This document shows positions 50,557 through 58,856 of a stretch of 64,000 nucleotides of DNA, in pieces; the first letter of the stretch is position 1; each line of letters starts with the position of its first letter. This DNA comes from Solirubrum puertoriconensis (GTDB lineage: Bacteria > Bacteroidota > Bacteroidia > Cytophagales > Hymenobacteraceae), in the NCBI RefSeq assembly GCF_001483135.1, contig NZ_LNAL01000003.1:620001-684000 (forward strand), read 5' to 3'. The translations under genes and the position numbers were made by a program. The notes beneath the pieces are model-generated. The model ran no database searches, was not told where the DNA came from, and saw nothing but the letters and a program-made list of their open reading frames with translations.

Positions 50557-51304
50557 GGCAAAAAATGTACTTTTCGTTATTGGTAGTCTTCTGCTAATGA
50601 CGGCTTTAACGGTGTTTGCGTCGGTGCGGCAGTCAAACCGACCAGTGGGCTCCGTCATCGTTACAATCGGCAACGAGTTCAATAATTTCTTCATAAGCGA
50701 ACAGCAAGTGACGGCACTGCTCACGCGCAACGGTAATCAGCAGCTAGAAGGCGCCGAGCCGCAGAATCTCGATCTGCGTGCGCTAGAAGGCCGTCTGAAA
50801 ACCCATCCGTTTGTGAAGGATGCCCAAGTGTACCGCGACCTAGGCGGCAACCTCCACGCCGATGTGCGGCAAAATCGTCCGATTGCCCGCTTGGTGCACC
50901 CCGATTCCGACAAAGACCTGTACGTGGATGCCGATGGCCAAACCTTGCCGTTGTCGGCGCTTTACTCGGCCCGTGTGGTGCCTATTGCCCGCGTAGGAGG
51001 TGCCCCGCTAAATGCCCAGTTCTTTCAGGATTCTACCGGATACCGTTACCTCGAGTTCCTTCGCTACGTCGATGAGCATCCGTTTTGGCGTGCTCAGGTG
51101 GCCGAAGTATTTGTGTCGCCAAATGGCAAGCTGGTTTTCACGCAGCAAGTCGGCGACCAGCGCGTAGAATTTGGATATCCTGAGAATATTTCGGAAAAAT
51201 TCGCGAAACTCATGGTATTTTACCGCCAAATTCCGCCAGCTTTAGGATGGGATACGTACCACCGGGTTAATGTGGAATTTCAGAACCAAATAATTTGCGA
51301 ATAG
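50540..51304 (+). CDS. ftsQ: Cell-division protein FtsQ
   Basis: A 254-residue bitopic protein: a short basic N-terminus, one TM helix (about 8-27, NVLFVIGSLLLMTALTVFAS), a divergent POTRA-like domain (about 35-110; LRALEGRLKTHPFVKDAQVY) and a beta domain with YVDADGQTLPLSALYSARVV. It forms the FtsQLB complex that signals to FtsWI. Identification rests on topology, the HPFVKDAQV motif and its position between murC and ftsA. It overlaps the end of murC by 17 bases. Confidence 0.9.
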   Translation: MALKRKAKNVLFVIGSLLLMTALTVFASVRQSNRPVGSVIVTIGNEFNNFFISEQQVTALLTRNGNQQLEGAEPQNLDLRALEGRLKTHPFVKDAQVYRDLGGNLHADVRQNRPIARLVHPDSDKDLYVDADGQTLPLSALYSARVVPIARVGGAPLNAQFFQDSTGYRYLEFLRYVDEHPFWRAQVAEVFVSPNGKLVFTQQVGDQRVEFGYPENISEKFAKLMVFYRQIPPALGWDTYHRVNVEFQNQIICE

Positions 51305-51387
51305 CTTGCTGTTGAAACTCTCTGATTTTCCGGCATTTTGCTTTCTACTGTCCCTCAACACCGCTTTACCCGCCAGCCTTTACCTCC

Positions 51388-52767
51388 ATGCAGCACGATA
51401 AAATAGTTGTAGGCCTCGACATTGGCACCACCAAAATTTGCGCCTTGGTGGGCCGAAAAAATGAATTCGGTAAACTCGAAATTCTCGGCATGGGTAAAGC
51501 CGTGTCGGAAGGCGTGGTACGGGGTATTGTTTCGAATATTGATAAAACTGTTGACGCAATTAAACGTGCAATTCGGCAGGCCGAAGAACAATCCGGAATT
51601 AACATCGGAATTGTTAATGTAGGTATTGCTGGCCAGCACATTAAGTCGCTGCAACACAACGGCTCTATTACGCGTGCCTCGGCTGATAGCGAGATTACGC
51701 AGGAAGACGTGATGCGCCTTACCAACGATATGTATCGTTTGGTGACGCCTCCCGGCTCGGAGATTATTCACGTAATGCCCCAAGATTACAAGGTGGATTA
51801 CGAGGAGAATATCATGGATCCGGTAGGAATGTCGGGTGTGCGTTTGGAAGGCAACTTCCACATCATCACAGCCCAGAGCACGGCCATCAACAACATTAAC
51901 AAGTGCGTTACCAAGGCTGGTCTCGAAATCGATAATCTGATTCTGGAGCCGCTGGCATCGTCGATGTCGGTGCTGTCGGATGAAGAGAAGGAGGCTGGCG
52001 TGGCCCTGATCGATATTGGCGGTGGTACTACCGACCTGGCCATCTTCAAGGACGGTATTATCCGCCACGCGGCCGTGCTGCCGTTTGGGGGCAACATCAT
52101 CACCTCCGACATCAAGCAAGGCTGCTTGGTAATGCAAAATCAGGCCGAGCAGCTGAAGGTGAAGTTCGGCAAAGCCATTGCCGAAGAAGCCTCGGAATAC
52201 GAAATTGTGAGCATTCCGGGCCTGCGCGACCGTGCACCAAAGGAAATCAGCCTGAAGAACCTGGCCTACATCATCGAGGCTCGTATGGAGGAGATTCTGG
52301 AGCTGGTGTATGCCGAAATCCAACGCACGGGCTACGAGAAGAGCTTGGCTGCTGGTATTGTGCTGACGGGTGGCGGCTCGCAGTTGCAAAATCTGGTGCA
52401 GCTGACGGAGTACATCACCGGCATGGATACCCGCATTGGATATCCCAACGAGCACCTTGGCAAGTCGCGCATCGAGGCGGTGAAGTCGCCGATGTACGCT
52501 ACCACCGTTGGCTTGGTATTGTCTGGCTACCGCTCCCTCGATGAGCGGGGCTCGCGCCAGCAGTACGACGAGTACACCATGACGCGCCCCCACGAGGCTC
52601 CGGTTCGGCAGAACACCACGCCGGCAGCCCAAGCGGGCCAGCCTCAGCCGCAGGCCAAGCAGCCGGAGCAACCCAAGCAGCCAAGCAAGGCCGCTGGTTT
52701 CTTCCGCGACATTCTGACCAAGACAAAAGGTCTGCTGATTGACGATTTTGACGACAAACAGTACTAA
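51388..52767 (+). CDS. ftsA: Cell-division ATPase FtsA
   Basis: A 459-residue actin-fold protein that tethers FtsZ to the membrane. Nucleotide-binding segments are VVGLDIGTTKICALVGRKN (about 6-24, phosphate 1), GVALIDIGGGTTDLAIFKDG (phosphate 2) and AGIVLTGGGSQLQNLVQL (adenosine). The 1C domain (about 85-165) replaces actin subdomain 1B. After a Gln/Pro-rich linker the C-terminus ends in AAGFFRDILTKTKGLLIDDF, the amphipathic membrane-targeting helix. The DNA is free of CCTAGG across the whole gene, unlike its neighbours. Confidence 0.95.
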   Translation: MQHDKIVVGLDIGTTKICALVGRKNEFGKLEILGMGKAVSEGVVRGIVSNIDKTVDAIKRAIRQAEEQSGINIGIVNVGIAGQHIKSLQHNGSITRASADSEITQEDVMRLTNDMYRLVTPPGSEIIHVMPQDYKVDYEENIMDPVGMSGVRLEGNFHIITAQSTAINNINKCVTKAGLEIDNLILEPLASSMSVLSDEEKEAGVALIDIGGGTTDLAIFKDGIIRHAAVLPFGGNIITSDIKQGCLVMQNQAEQLKVKFGKAIAEEASEYEIVSIPGLRDRAPKEISLKNLAYIIEARMEEILELVYAEIQRTGYEKSLAAGIVLTGGGSQLQNLVQLTEYITGMDTRIGYPNEHLGKSRIEAVKSPMYATTVGLVLSGYRSLDERGSRQQYDEYTMTRPHEAPVRQNTTPAAQAGQPQPQAKQPEQPKQPSKAAGFFRDILTKTKGLLIDDFDDKQY

Positions 52768-52774
52768 GTCAGTG

Positions 52775-52889
52775 AACAATGATCAATTGACAATGAGCAA
52801 AGTAGAAGCGAGCTTGCGGTAGCTGCCGAGTTCGTGCGTAAATTGCTCTCCGCTCAATTGCTCATTGATCATTGTGAATTGATCATTGA
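52775..52889. repeat. Palindromic intergenic element between ftsA and ftsZ
   Basis: The left arm (52775-52800) is a run of TGATCAATTG/CAATG units ending in ATGAGCAA. The right arm (52858-52889) begins TTGCTCATTG and ends AATTGATCATTG, so the ends are inverted copies of each other with one 7-base insertion. ATTGATCATTG itself is repeated at 52864 and 52878. The 57-base centre is ordinary GC-rich sequence. It looks like a small non-coding mobile element or a repeat-derived regulatory hairpin. Confidence 0.55.
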
Positions 52890-52900
52890 CCCAACCTGCC

Positions 52901-54490
52901 ATGGATTTCAAATTTGATATCACGCCCCAAAGCAAGTCCATCATCAAGGTGATTGGTGTGGGTGGCGGCGGCTCCAATGCCGTCAACCACATGTACTCGC
53001 AGGGGATAAAAGATGTAGAGTTCGTTATCTGCAACACCGATAAGCAGGCGTTGCAGAGCTCATCCGTACCGAACCGCCTGCAAATTGGCGTTGATCTGAC
53101 GGAAGGCCTAGGTGCCGGTGCCAACCCCGAGCGTGGCAAGCAAGCTGCTATCGAAAGCCGCGAGCAAATTCGGGAGCTGCTGAGCAACGGCACCAAAATG
53201 GTATTTATTACGGCTGGTATGGGCGGTGGCACCGGCACGGGTGCCGCGCCGGTAATTGCCAAGGTTGCCAAGGAGCTGGGTATTCTGACGGTAGGCATTG
53301 TAACGGCCCCGTTCATGTTTGAGGGCCGCAAAAAGCGCCAGCAAGCCGAAATGGGTATCCGCGACCTGAGCGATAACTGCGACACGGTACTGGTTATCCT
53401 CAACGATAAGCTGCGCGAGATGTACGGCAACTTGCCCATCCGTTCGGCTTTCGCCAAGGCCGATAACGTGTTGAGTACCGCTGCTAAGTCGATTGCCGAG
53501 ATTATTACCGTAACGGCCGACGTGAACGTGGACTTTGAAGACGTGAAAACCGTCATGAAGGACTCGGGTGCAGCTGTAATGGGCTCGAGCATTACCGAAG
53601 GCGAGAACCGCGCCCGCCGCGCCGCCGAGGAGGCTTTGGCTTCGCCGTTGCTGAACAACACCGACATCCACGGCGCACAGAAAATTCTGCTCTCCATCAT
53701 GTCGGGCGACCAAGCCGAACTGGAAATGGACGAACTGACCGAAATCACGGAGTACATCCAAGCCAAAGCCGGCCAGGATGCCGAGGTTATCTTCGGTCAC
53801 GGCATCGACGGTACATTGGGCCAGAGCATCCGCGTGACGGTAATTGCCACGGGCTTTGCCCGCGAAGCGCACAGCATTACCATCATGAACAGCTTGTCGC
53901 GTGAGGTTGAGCCCTTCGCTAAGCCTGAGCCGGTAGTGGTGCCCGATCCGCAGATTAACCTGTTCGACAAAGACCGCCACGAGCCCATCGGCATGCGCCC
54001 GGTAGTGCCTACTCCCGCTCCGGTTGTAGTGCCGCCCGCCCCGATTGTGCCTACACCGGTAGCTACCGTAGAGTACCCGCCCGTAACGCCGCCTGCGGCT
54101 CCTGAGCCGCCGCAAGCTCGCTTCGATCTGGAGCAGTCGCCTTCGCCGTTTGTCCCGCCCGTGGTATACCCAACGTCTTCGGCGCCTGAGCCGCTGCAGG
54201 TGGTGCAGCACGTGCCCGCCGCACCGGCCGAGCCGTTGACGCAAGCAGTGCCGGCTCGTCCGTCGTTGGATGCCCGCGCCGAAGAGCGCCGCCGCCGCCT
54301 CATGGAGCTAAGCAATGGCTTGTCGTCGGACGCGGTGAAAGAGCAACTGGAAGTACCTGCATACCTGCGCCGTCAGGTTAAGCTGGAGCCGGTGCAGCCG
54401 TCGTCGGAGCGCAACATTTCGCGTTTCAACCTCTCCGACGACAACGAACTGCTCGGCGACAACCGCTTCTTGCACGATAACGTGGACTAA
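52901..54490 (+). CDS. ftsZ: Cell-division GTPase FtsZ
   Basis: A 529-residue tubulin homologue. The GTP-binding segments are IGVGGGGSNAVNHMYSQGIK (about 17-36), the tubulin signature GGGTGTGAAPVIAKVAKELG, and NDKLREMYGNLP. After the globular part (to about 320) comes a Pro-rich linker of about 150 residues, then the conserved C-terminal peptide EVPAYLRRQ (about 486-494), then an extra tail ending LHDNVD that is typical of Bacteroidota. ATG 52901 was preferred over a TTG five codons upstream. It closes the dcw cluster and is followed by a strong terminator. Confidence 0.96.
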   Translation: MDFKFDITPQSKSIIKVIGVGGGGSNAVNHMYSQGIKDVEFVICNTDKQALQSSSVPNRLQIGVDLTEGLGAGANPERGKQAAIESREQIRELLSNGTKMVFITAGMGGGTGTGAAPVIAKVAKELGILTVGIVTAPFMFEGRKKRQQAEMGIRDLSDNCDTVLVILNDKLREMYGNLPIRSAFAKADNVLSTAAKSIAEIITVTADVNVDFEDVKTVMKDSGAAVMGSSITEGENRARRAAEEALASPLLNNTDIHGAQKILLSIMSGDQAELEMDELTEITEYIQAKAGQDAEVIFGHGIDGTLGQSIRVTVIATGFAREAHSITIMNSLSREVEPFAKPEPVVVPDPQINLFDKDRHEPIGMRPVVPTPAPVVVPPAPIVPTPVATVEYPPVTPPAAPEPPQARFDLEQSPSPFVPPVVYPTSSAPEPLQVVQHVPAAPAEPLTQAVPARPSLDARAEERRRRLMELSNGLSSDAVKEQLEVPAYLRRQVKLEPVQPSSERNISRFNLSDDNELLGDNRFLHDNVD

Positions 54491-54511
54491 CCTAGGTACT
54501 GCACCTAGTTT

Positions 54512-54553
54512 AAAGCAAAAGCCCCGCTGGTATGCCATCGGGGCTTTTGCTTT
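54512..54553. terminator. Terminator closing the dcw cluster
   Basis: Perfect 15-bp stem (54512-54526 with 54539-54553) with T runs on both strands, 22 bases after ftsZ. It can also end the convergent peroxidase gene (stop at 54586). Confidence 0.9.
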
Positions 54554-54585
54554 ATTGTGCCTTCTCGTTAGTATGCGCACGGCAC

Positions 54586-55692
54586 CTAGGGCGTGGGCGG
54601 CGAAAACTGCGGGTTGTTGACGAACGTGGAATCCGTCAGGGTTTTCAAAAAGGCAATGATCTGACGCTTTTCGGTAGTCGAAAGAATCATGCGGCCCGAC
54701 GGGTGATTGGGGCTGTTGCCTAGGTTCGGATCAATGTTTGGGCTGTTCAGCTGAACATGGTCGCTGTAGTGGTCGAGCACCTGCTCCAAAGTGTTGAAGC
54801 GGCCATCGTGCATGTAGGGCGCCGTAAGGGCAATATTGCGCAGGGTAGGGGCTTTGAAGCGGCCCATATCGATGGGTAACCCGGTAACGCCGCCGCGCCC
54901 TAGGTCGGTAAATGCCTGATCGAGGCCGTTATTGAAAAACGTGTTGTAAGGCCCTGAAAACGTAGGCGGCACGTGGCAGTGAAAGCACTCGGCACCGCGG
55001 GTAGTGCCCGTGGCATGCGTGCGGAACAAGGCGAAACCCTGCACCTCATCAGGGCTAAATACTGACGGATTGGTCAGGAATCGGTCGTACTTAGAGCCGG
55101 CCGAAATAAGGGTGCGCTGAAACTGCGCCAAGGCTTTCAGCACGTTGTCTTCGGTGATAGTGGCCGAACCGAATGCCTTGCGGAATAGTGGCGGGTAGGT
55201 GCTGGTTTGCTGCAGCTTACGCACGCCATCGGCCAACGACTGGTGCATCTCCACCGGGTTTTCGATGGGGATGCGAGCTTGTTGCTCCAGCCCCGAGGCG
55301 GCGCCATCCCACATCAGATCCTTCTCCCAGAGCACGTTGGCTAGCGACATGCTGCTTCGGCGGTTGCGTTGCCCGCCTATACCTACGGCCAAGGCCTGAT
55401 CGTCGGCAAATGCCTTGCTTTGCTGGTGGCACGAGCCGCACGACACAGTGCCGTTGCCGGAGAGTTGCTTTTCGTAGAACAGTGCCCGCCCCAACGCCAC
55501 GCCTTCTTCGGTGAGCGGGTTGTCGGGTGTTGCAGGAATGCGCGGAAAGCCCCTAGGTGCCGTAAGCTCCAGCGGAGTTGGGGCACCTAGGGGCTCTTCT
55601 GCATCTTTATCGGGCTTGCAGTTGGCAGCAATCAGCAGCAACCCTGCCCAAAGCAGTTGGCGGTAGTAACGATGCAACGCGGCGAGGTGCAC
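54586..55692 (-). CDS. Diheme cytochrome-c-peroxidase/MauG-family lipoprotein (first copy)
   Basis: A 368-residue protein with GTG start. A signal with lipobox LIAANC sets the lipid-bearing Cys at 25. Two heme-attachment sites are present: CGSCH (85-89) and CFHCH (about 235). FYEKQLSGNGTVSCGSCHQQ, LMWDGAASGLEQQ, NPVEM and APYMHDGRFNTLEQVLDHY are shared with the MbnH/MauG group, with Met or Tyr as possible distal heme ligands. It acts in the periplasm, either reducing peroxide or oxidising a protein partner. It is 197 bases downstream of the MbnP-MbnH-barrel operon on the same strand. The stop TAG is part of a CCTAGG. Confidence 0.88.
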   Translation of the reverse strand: MHLAALHRYYRQLLWAGLLLIAANCKPDKDAEEPLGAPTPLELTAPRGFPRIPATPDNPLTEEGVALGRALFYEKQLSGNGTVSCGSCHQQSKAFADDQALAVGIGGQRNRRSSMSLANVLWEKDLMWDGAASGLEQQARIPIENPVEMHQSLADGVRKLQQTSTYPPLFRKAFGSATITEDNVLKALAQFQRTLISAGSKYDRFLTNPSVFSPDEVQGFALFRTHATGTTRGAECFHCHVPPTFSGPYNTFFNNGLDQAFTDLGRGGVTGLPIDMGRFKAPTLRNIALTAPYMHDGRFNTLEQVLDHYSDHVQLNSPNIDPNLGNSPNHPSGRMILSTTEKRQIIAFLKTLTDSTFVNNPQFSPPTP

Positions 55693-55889
55693 AATGCGTA
55701 GGCTGAAGGTGGTAGCTGAAATTACGCCTTTTCAGCCGAAGAACCGTTTGCCCAGGAGCTTAGTTCGAGGCTGGAGGCTGCTGTTGCTAACTGCTGTAGG
55801 TACTCCGCTAGGATGCTCACGAATACTCTGCCGCAGTTCGAGCCGAAGGTTTAACGCCTAACCTGCGCACTTGGTACCCGCCAGTAGGG

Positions 55890-56882
55890 CTACTTTATCA
55901 AATAGCGCTGCTGCCGGAAGCTGTAGCCAACGGCCACCACCAGTCGTCCGGCACTGGCGGGGTGGTCGGTGGTAGCGGTGTACACCGGAAACTGCGCACT
56001 GGCATTAAGCGACACGTTTTTGTAGTATACATCGAGCCCAGGGCCAAGGAGAGCATTGTTCATGGCATGCTCGCCGGTAAGCACGCCTTCGAAAGTTTCG
56101 CCGCGGGTTTTCTCGTAGTAGAATTGCGCCGATGGGTACAACTGCCAGTTTTCGCCCATAGGCAGGCGGTAGAACAAGTTGGCGAACGAGGCCACACTAG
56201 GTGAGAAGCCCTCGGCATAGCGGTTGCGTGTGGCCCGGCGGTAGCTGCTGTTCAAGCTCAGTCCTAGGTTGCGGTAGCTGCCAATATAGTTGAGGTACAC
56301 AAAGCCATCGGTGGTGCCCGAGCCTGGCTGCGTAAGCGAATCGTAGCGGCGGCCGCGGCTGTCGCGGCGGGTGTTGTCGCCAGTAGGCAGCTTGGCTCCA
56401 CCGCCTATAATGAGCCGACTTTGTACCCCCGCCGTTTCAATGTTGCGGATGAGGTGATACCCGACAAATACCGTTACGTCGCCTACCCCCGAAAGCGTGA
56501 GTTGCCGGCCGTTGCTTTGGCTGGTATTCATCACGTAGGGTACAAAGGCATTCAGCTCGAGGCGTTGCGCCAAAAAGTGCTTGGCGCGCAGCTCCACCAC
56601 CCGAAAGGCCTCGAAGTCGGTAGCATCGCCGAGGTGCGAGTGGCGGTAGTTGTCGTCGGTGTTGAGCGTGCTCGGGAAAAGTGGCCGGGCGCCATCGGGA
56701 AAGAAGCGAGGCTGCTGCCCTAGGTGCTGATAGCCGTTGAACACGCGGTAGCGGTGCATCAGCGACACGCTACTCTGGTTATCGTAGGGCGTAATGCCCA
56801 TAAAACAGCCGCAGATGTCGCAGGCCGCGGCATCGAATGCCAGCGCGCCAGCCAACCCGGCGGTGGCTAGTAGTTTTTTCAT
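55890..56882 (-). CDS. Outer-membrane beta-barrel protein of the MbnP locus
   Basis: A 330-residue exported protein with signal peptide to about residue 19. The mature N-terminus is ACDICGCFMGITPYDNQS, a CxxCxC cluster (Cys21, Cys24, Cys26) well suited to binding a soft metal. The remainder is a series of amphipathic strands with aromatic girdles (LELNAFVPYVMNTS, RLIIGGGAKLPTGDN, GRLVVAVGYSFRQQRY), as in outer-membrane porin-like barrels. It lies 18 bases after the MbnH-like gene in the same operon and probably moves copper or a copper carrier across the outer membrane; this role is inferred. Confidence 0.78.
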   Translation of the reverse strand: MKKLLATAGLAGALAFDAAACDICGCFMGITPYDNQSSVSLMHRYRVFNGYQHLGQQPRFFPDGARPLFPSTLNTDDNYRHSHLGDATDFEAFRVVELRAKHFLAQRLELNAFVPYVMNTSQSNGRQLTLSGVGDVTVFVGYHLIRNIETAGVQSRLIIGGGAKLPTGDNTRRDSRGRRYDSLTQPGSGTTDGFVYLNYIGSYRNLGLSLNSSYRRATRNRYAEGFSPSVASFANLFYRLPMGENWQLYPSAQFYYEKTRGETFEGVLTGEHAMNNALLGPGLDVYYKNVSLNASAQFPVYTATTDHPASAGRLVVAVGYSFRQQRYLIK

Positions 56883-56900
56883 CAACTAAGAAAGGCGAGC

Positions 56901-57956
56901 TTAACGGGGCTCGGCCAGTTGAGGGTTCTTAAGAAATTGCTCGTCGGTGAGCGTCAGCAGAAAGGCCTGCAGCTCGCTCTTCTGCTGGGCCGTAAGCGGT
57001 ATACCCAGGCGGCCATTGGGGCGACGGAACTGCGGATCGAGCGTAGCCGATTCGACCATGCCGGTGTCGTAATGATCGAGCACCTGCTCCAAAGTGTTGA
57101 AGCGGCCATCGTGCATGTAGGGTGCCGTGCGGGCCACGTTGCGCAAGCTGGGCACCTTAAACAAGCCCCGATCGGCGGGGCGGCTGGTAATGTGCGCCCG
57201 GCCAGAGTCGGCTGCGAATTGGCGGTCGAGGCCGTTGTTGCGAAACGACTCATCCGTAAACAAATCCGTAGCGTGGCAGCTGGCGCAGTTAGCTTTGAAC
57301 ACCGATAGCCCGCGCAGCTCTTGCGCCGTGAGCGTGCCGCCACTTTCGCCGCGCACGTAATGGTCGTAGCGTGAGTTGGCCGAAGTAAAGCCCGCCATAA
57401 ACTGCGCCAGCGCCTTCAGGAACTGCTGCGAGCCAATGGTCCCAGTGCCGTACACCTTGGCAAACCGCTGGCGGTAGTCGGCATCGTCGTTCAGTTTTCG
57501 CAGCACGTTAGGCAGCGTCTCGTCCATCTCCACGGGGTTGGTGATGGGCGCCAACGGCAGCACCTCAAGGTTCGATACGCCGCCATCCCACATCAGCGAG
57601 CGGCGCCACCGCAAGTTCTGCAGCGCCGGGGCGTTGCGGGTACCTAGGCGGTTGTCGACGCCGTGGCTGAGCGTGTGACCCGAGTGGGCAAACGCCACAA
57701 ACTGCTGGTGGCACGAGCCGCACGATACGCTGCCATCGCGCGAAAGGCGCGGATCGTAGAACAGCTTGCGACCCAGCTCAAAGGCCTCGCGGTTGGGCGG
57801 GTTCTGATCGAGTGCGTACGCCGGCGCCGAAAAATTACCGGGCAAGGTGCTTCCGGGCAACCCGGGGGTGGGCTGCACATCAGCGTCGGGTTGGCAACTG
57901 GCCACAAGCAGCCCCGCCAGCACGGCGGCCAACGGAGCTGCAACCAAGCGTTTCAT
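56901..57956 (-). CDS. MbnH-like diheme cytochrome-c peroxidase-family lipoprotein
   Basis: A 351-residue lipoprotein (lipobox LVASC, Cys21). Heme sites are CGSCH (79-83) and CASCH (about 228-232). Shared family segments are FYDPRLSRDGSVSCGSCHQQ, LMWDGGVSNLEV, NPVEMDETL and APYMHDGRFNTLEQVLDHYD. MbnH of methanotrophs is a diheme enzyme that oxidises a Trp of its partner MbnP to kynurenine, which creates a copper site. Here the gene follows mbnP after 13 bases, the same pairing. It is a close paralogue of the protein encoded at 54586-55692. Confidence 0.85.
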   Translation of the reverse strand: MKRLVAAPLAAVLAGLLVASCQPDADVQPTPGLPGSTLPGNFSAPAYALDQNPPNREAFELGRKLFYDPRLSRDGSVSCGSCHQQFVAFAHSGHTLSHGVDNRLGTRNAPALQNLRWRRSLMWDGGVSNLEVLPLAPITNPVEMDETLPNVLRKLNDDADYRQRFAKVYGTGTIGSQQFLKALAQFMAGFTSANSRYDHYVRGESGGTLTAQELRGLSVFKANCASCHATDLFTDESFRNNGLDRQFAADSGRAHITSRPADRGLFKVPSLRNVARTAPYMHDGRFNTLEQVLDHYDTGMVESATLDPQFRRPNGRLGIPLTAQQKSELQAFLLTLTDEQFLKNPQLAEPR

Positions 57957-57969
57957 AACAGCCTGCGGG

Positions 57970-58743
57970 TTAGTCGGCGTGCACGTGGTCGATGCGGAAC
58001 ATGCCCGCGGCGTAGTTGTTGGCCACCTTCACCGAGCTAGGCCCGCCCATGGTGTTCGATAACTCCGCGAAACGAATCACATTAGGTCCGGTAAAGAGCT
58101 TCAGTACGTCGGCTTTGTAGTGCACGGCGGGCGCTTTCTCGGCTCGCACCTTCAGCACCGTGCCTTGGGGCAGCGGCGGCGACACCGAGCGGATGGTGTT
58201 ATTGGGCGACTTAAACCCGCCGATATGAAACACCAGTTGCCCGTTGGCGGCCTGCGGCGAAGTGCCTTCCAGCTTTAGGAAAATGTAGCCCGAGTTCCAC
58301 GTCCAGAACATGTCGTTCAGCGGGTCGAGGGCTCCGGTTTGTGCGCCCGATACGTTGCGGGTACTATCAACACCAATGGTGAAGGTAATCTTGGTGTAGT
58401 CGCCGGTAGGTACTTCTTGCAGCGTAAAGGTGCGCGTGCTGGTTTGGTCGTGCTTTACGAGGTGGTAGCTTTCGGGCTCGGCCCACTCGCTGCCATCGGC
58501 TTTCGTGAGCTTAATGTTGCTGATGTAGTAGTTCAGCTTGCTCAAGGTAAACGCGTCGCCGTTGGTGCTGGTGTACGCCTGACCTAGGGTAAGGGCCTGT
58601 GTGCCCACTACGTTTTCAAACTCCAAATCCAACTCTCCTTTGTTGGGCTGGGCTTTGTCGTCGTCGTCGCAGGCGGTAAAAGATAGCGTAGCAATGCCGA
58701 GTAACAGAGCTAACAGGGCAGAAGAAAGGGTACGGAAAAGCAT
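57970..58743 (-). CDS. MbnP-family copper-binding lipoprotein
   Basis: A 257-residue lipoprotein (LSFTACDDDD, Cys25) with an immunoglobulin-like beta-sandwich. The family hallmark is MFWTWNSGYIFLKLEG (about 145-160), holding the Trp pair from which kynurenine forms, together with LSKLNYYISNIKLTKADGS (about 67-85) and a His-rich end (FRIDHVHAD). In characterised MbnP, copper binding depends on Trp oxidation by MbnH. The neighbouring MbnH-like and barrel genes lie 13 and about 1090 bases further along the same strand. No methanobactin precursor gene is in the window. Confidence 0.85.
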   Translation of the reverse strand: MLFRTLSSALLALLLGIATLSFTACDDDDKAQPNKGELDLEFENVVGTQALTLGQAYTSTNGDAFTLSKLNYYISNIKLTKADGSEWAEPESYHLVKHDQTSTRTFTLQEVPTGDYTKITFTIGVDSTRNVSGAQTGALDPLNDMFWTWNSGYIFLKLEGTSPQAANGQLVFHIGGFKSPNNTIRSVSPPLPQGTVLKVRAEKAPAVHYKADVLKLFTGPNVIRFAELSNTMGGPSSVKVANNYAAGMFRIDHVHAD

Positions 58744-58856
58744 GTAACAGTGCGGCTGTTAAGTACTGATTGAAGAAGCCATGAAGGCACAAATAGCTTT
58801 ACCACGTAGCTGCTCCACCTCGGAGCGCAACGCGGCAGTGCTTACTGTAAATTCAA

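Noticed and set aside
51355-52779. A 474-codon open frame antisense to the whole of ftsA
   Set aside because: It mirrors the codon structure of ftsA in GC-rich DNA, has no family resemblance and no start or promoter signals. It is a shadow frame.
53108-54244. A 378-codon open frame antisense to ftsZ, rich in Arg and His
   Set aside because: The low-complexity composition follows from the reverse complement of the ftsZ coding and linker sequence. No independent support.
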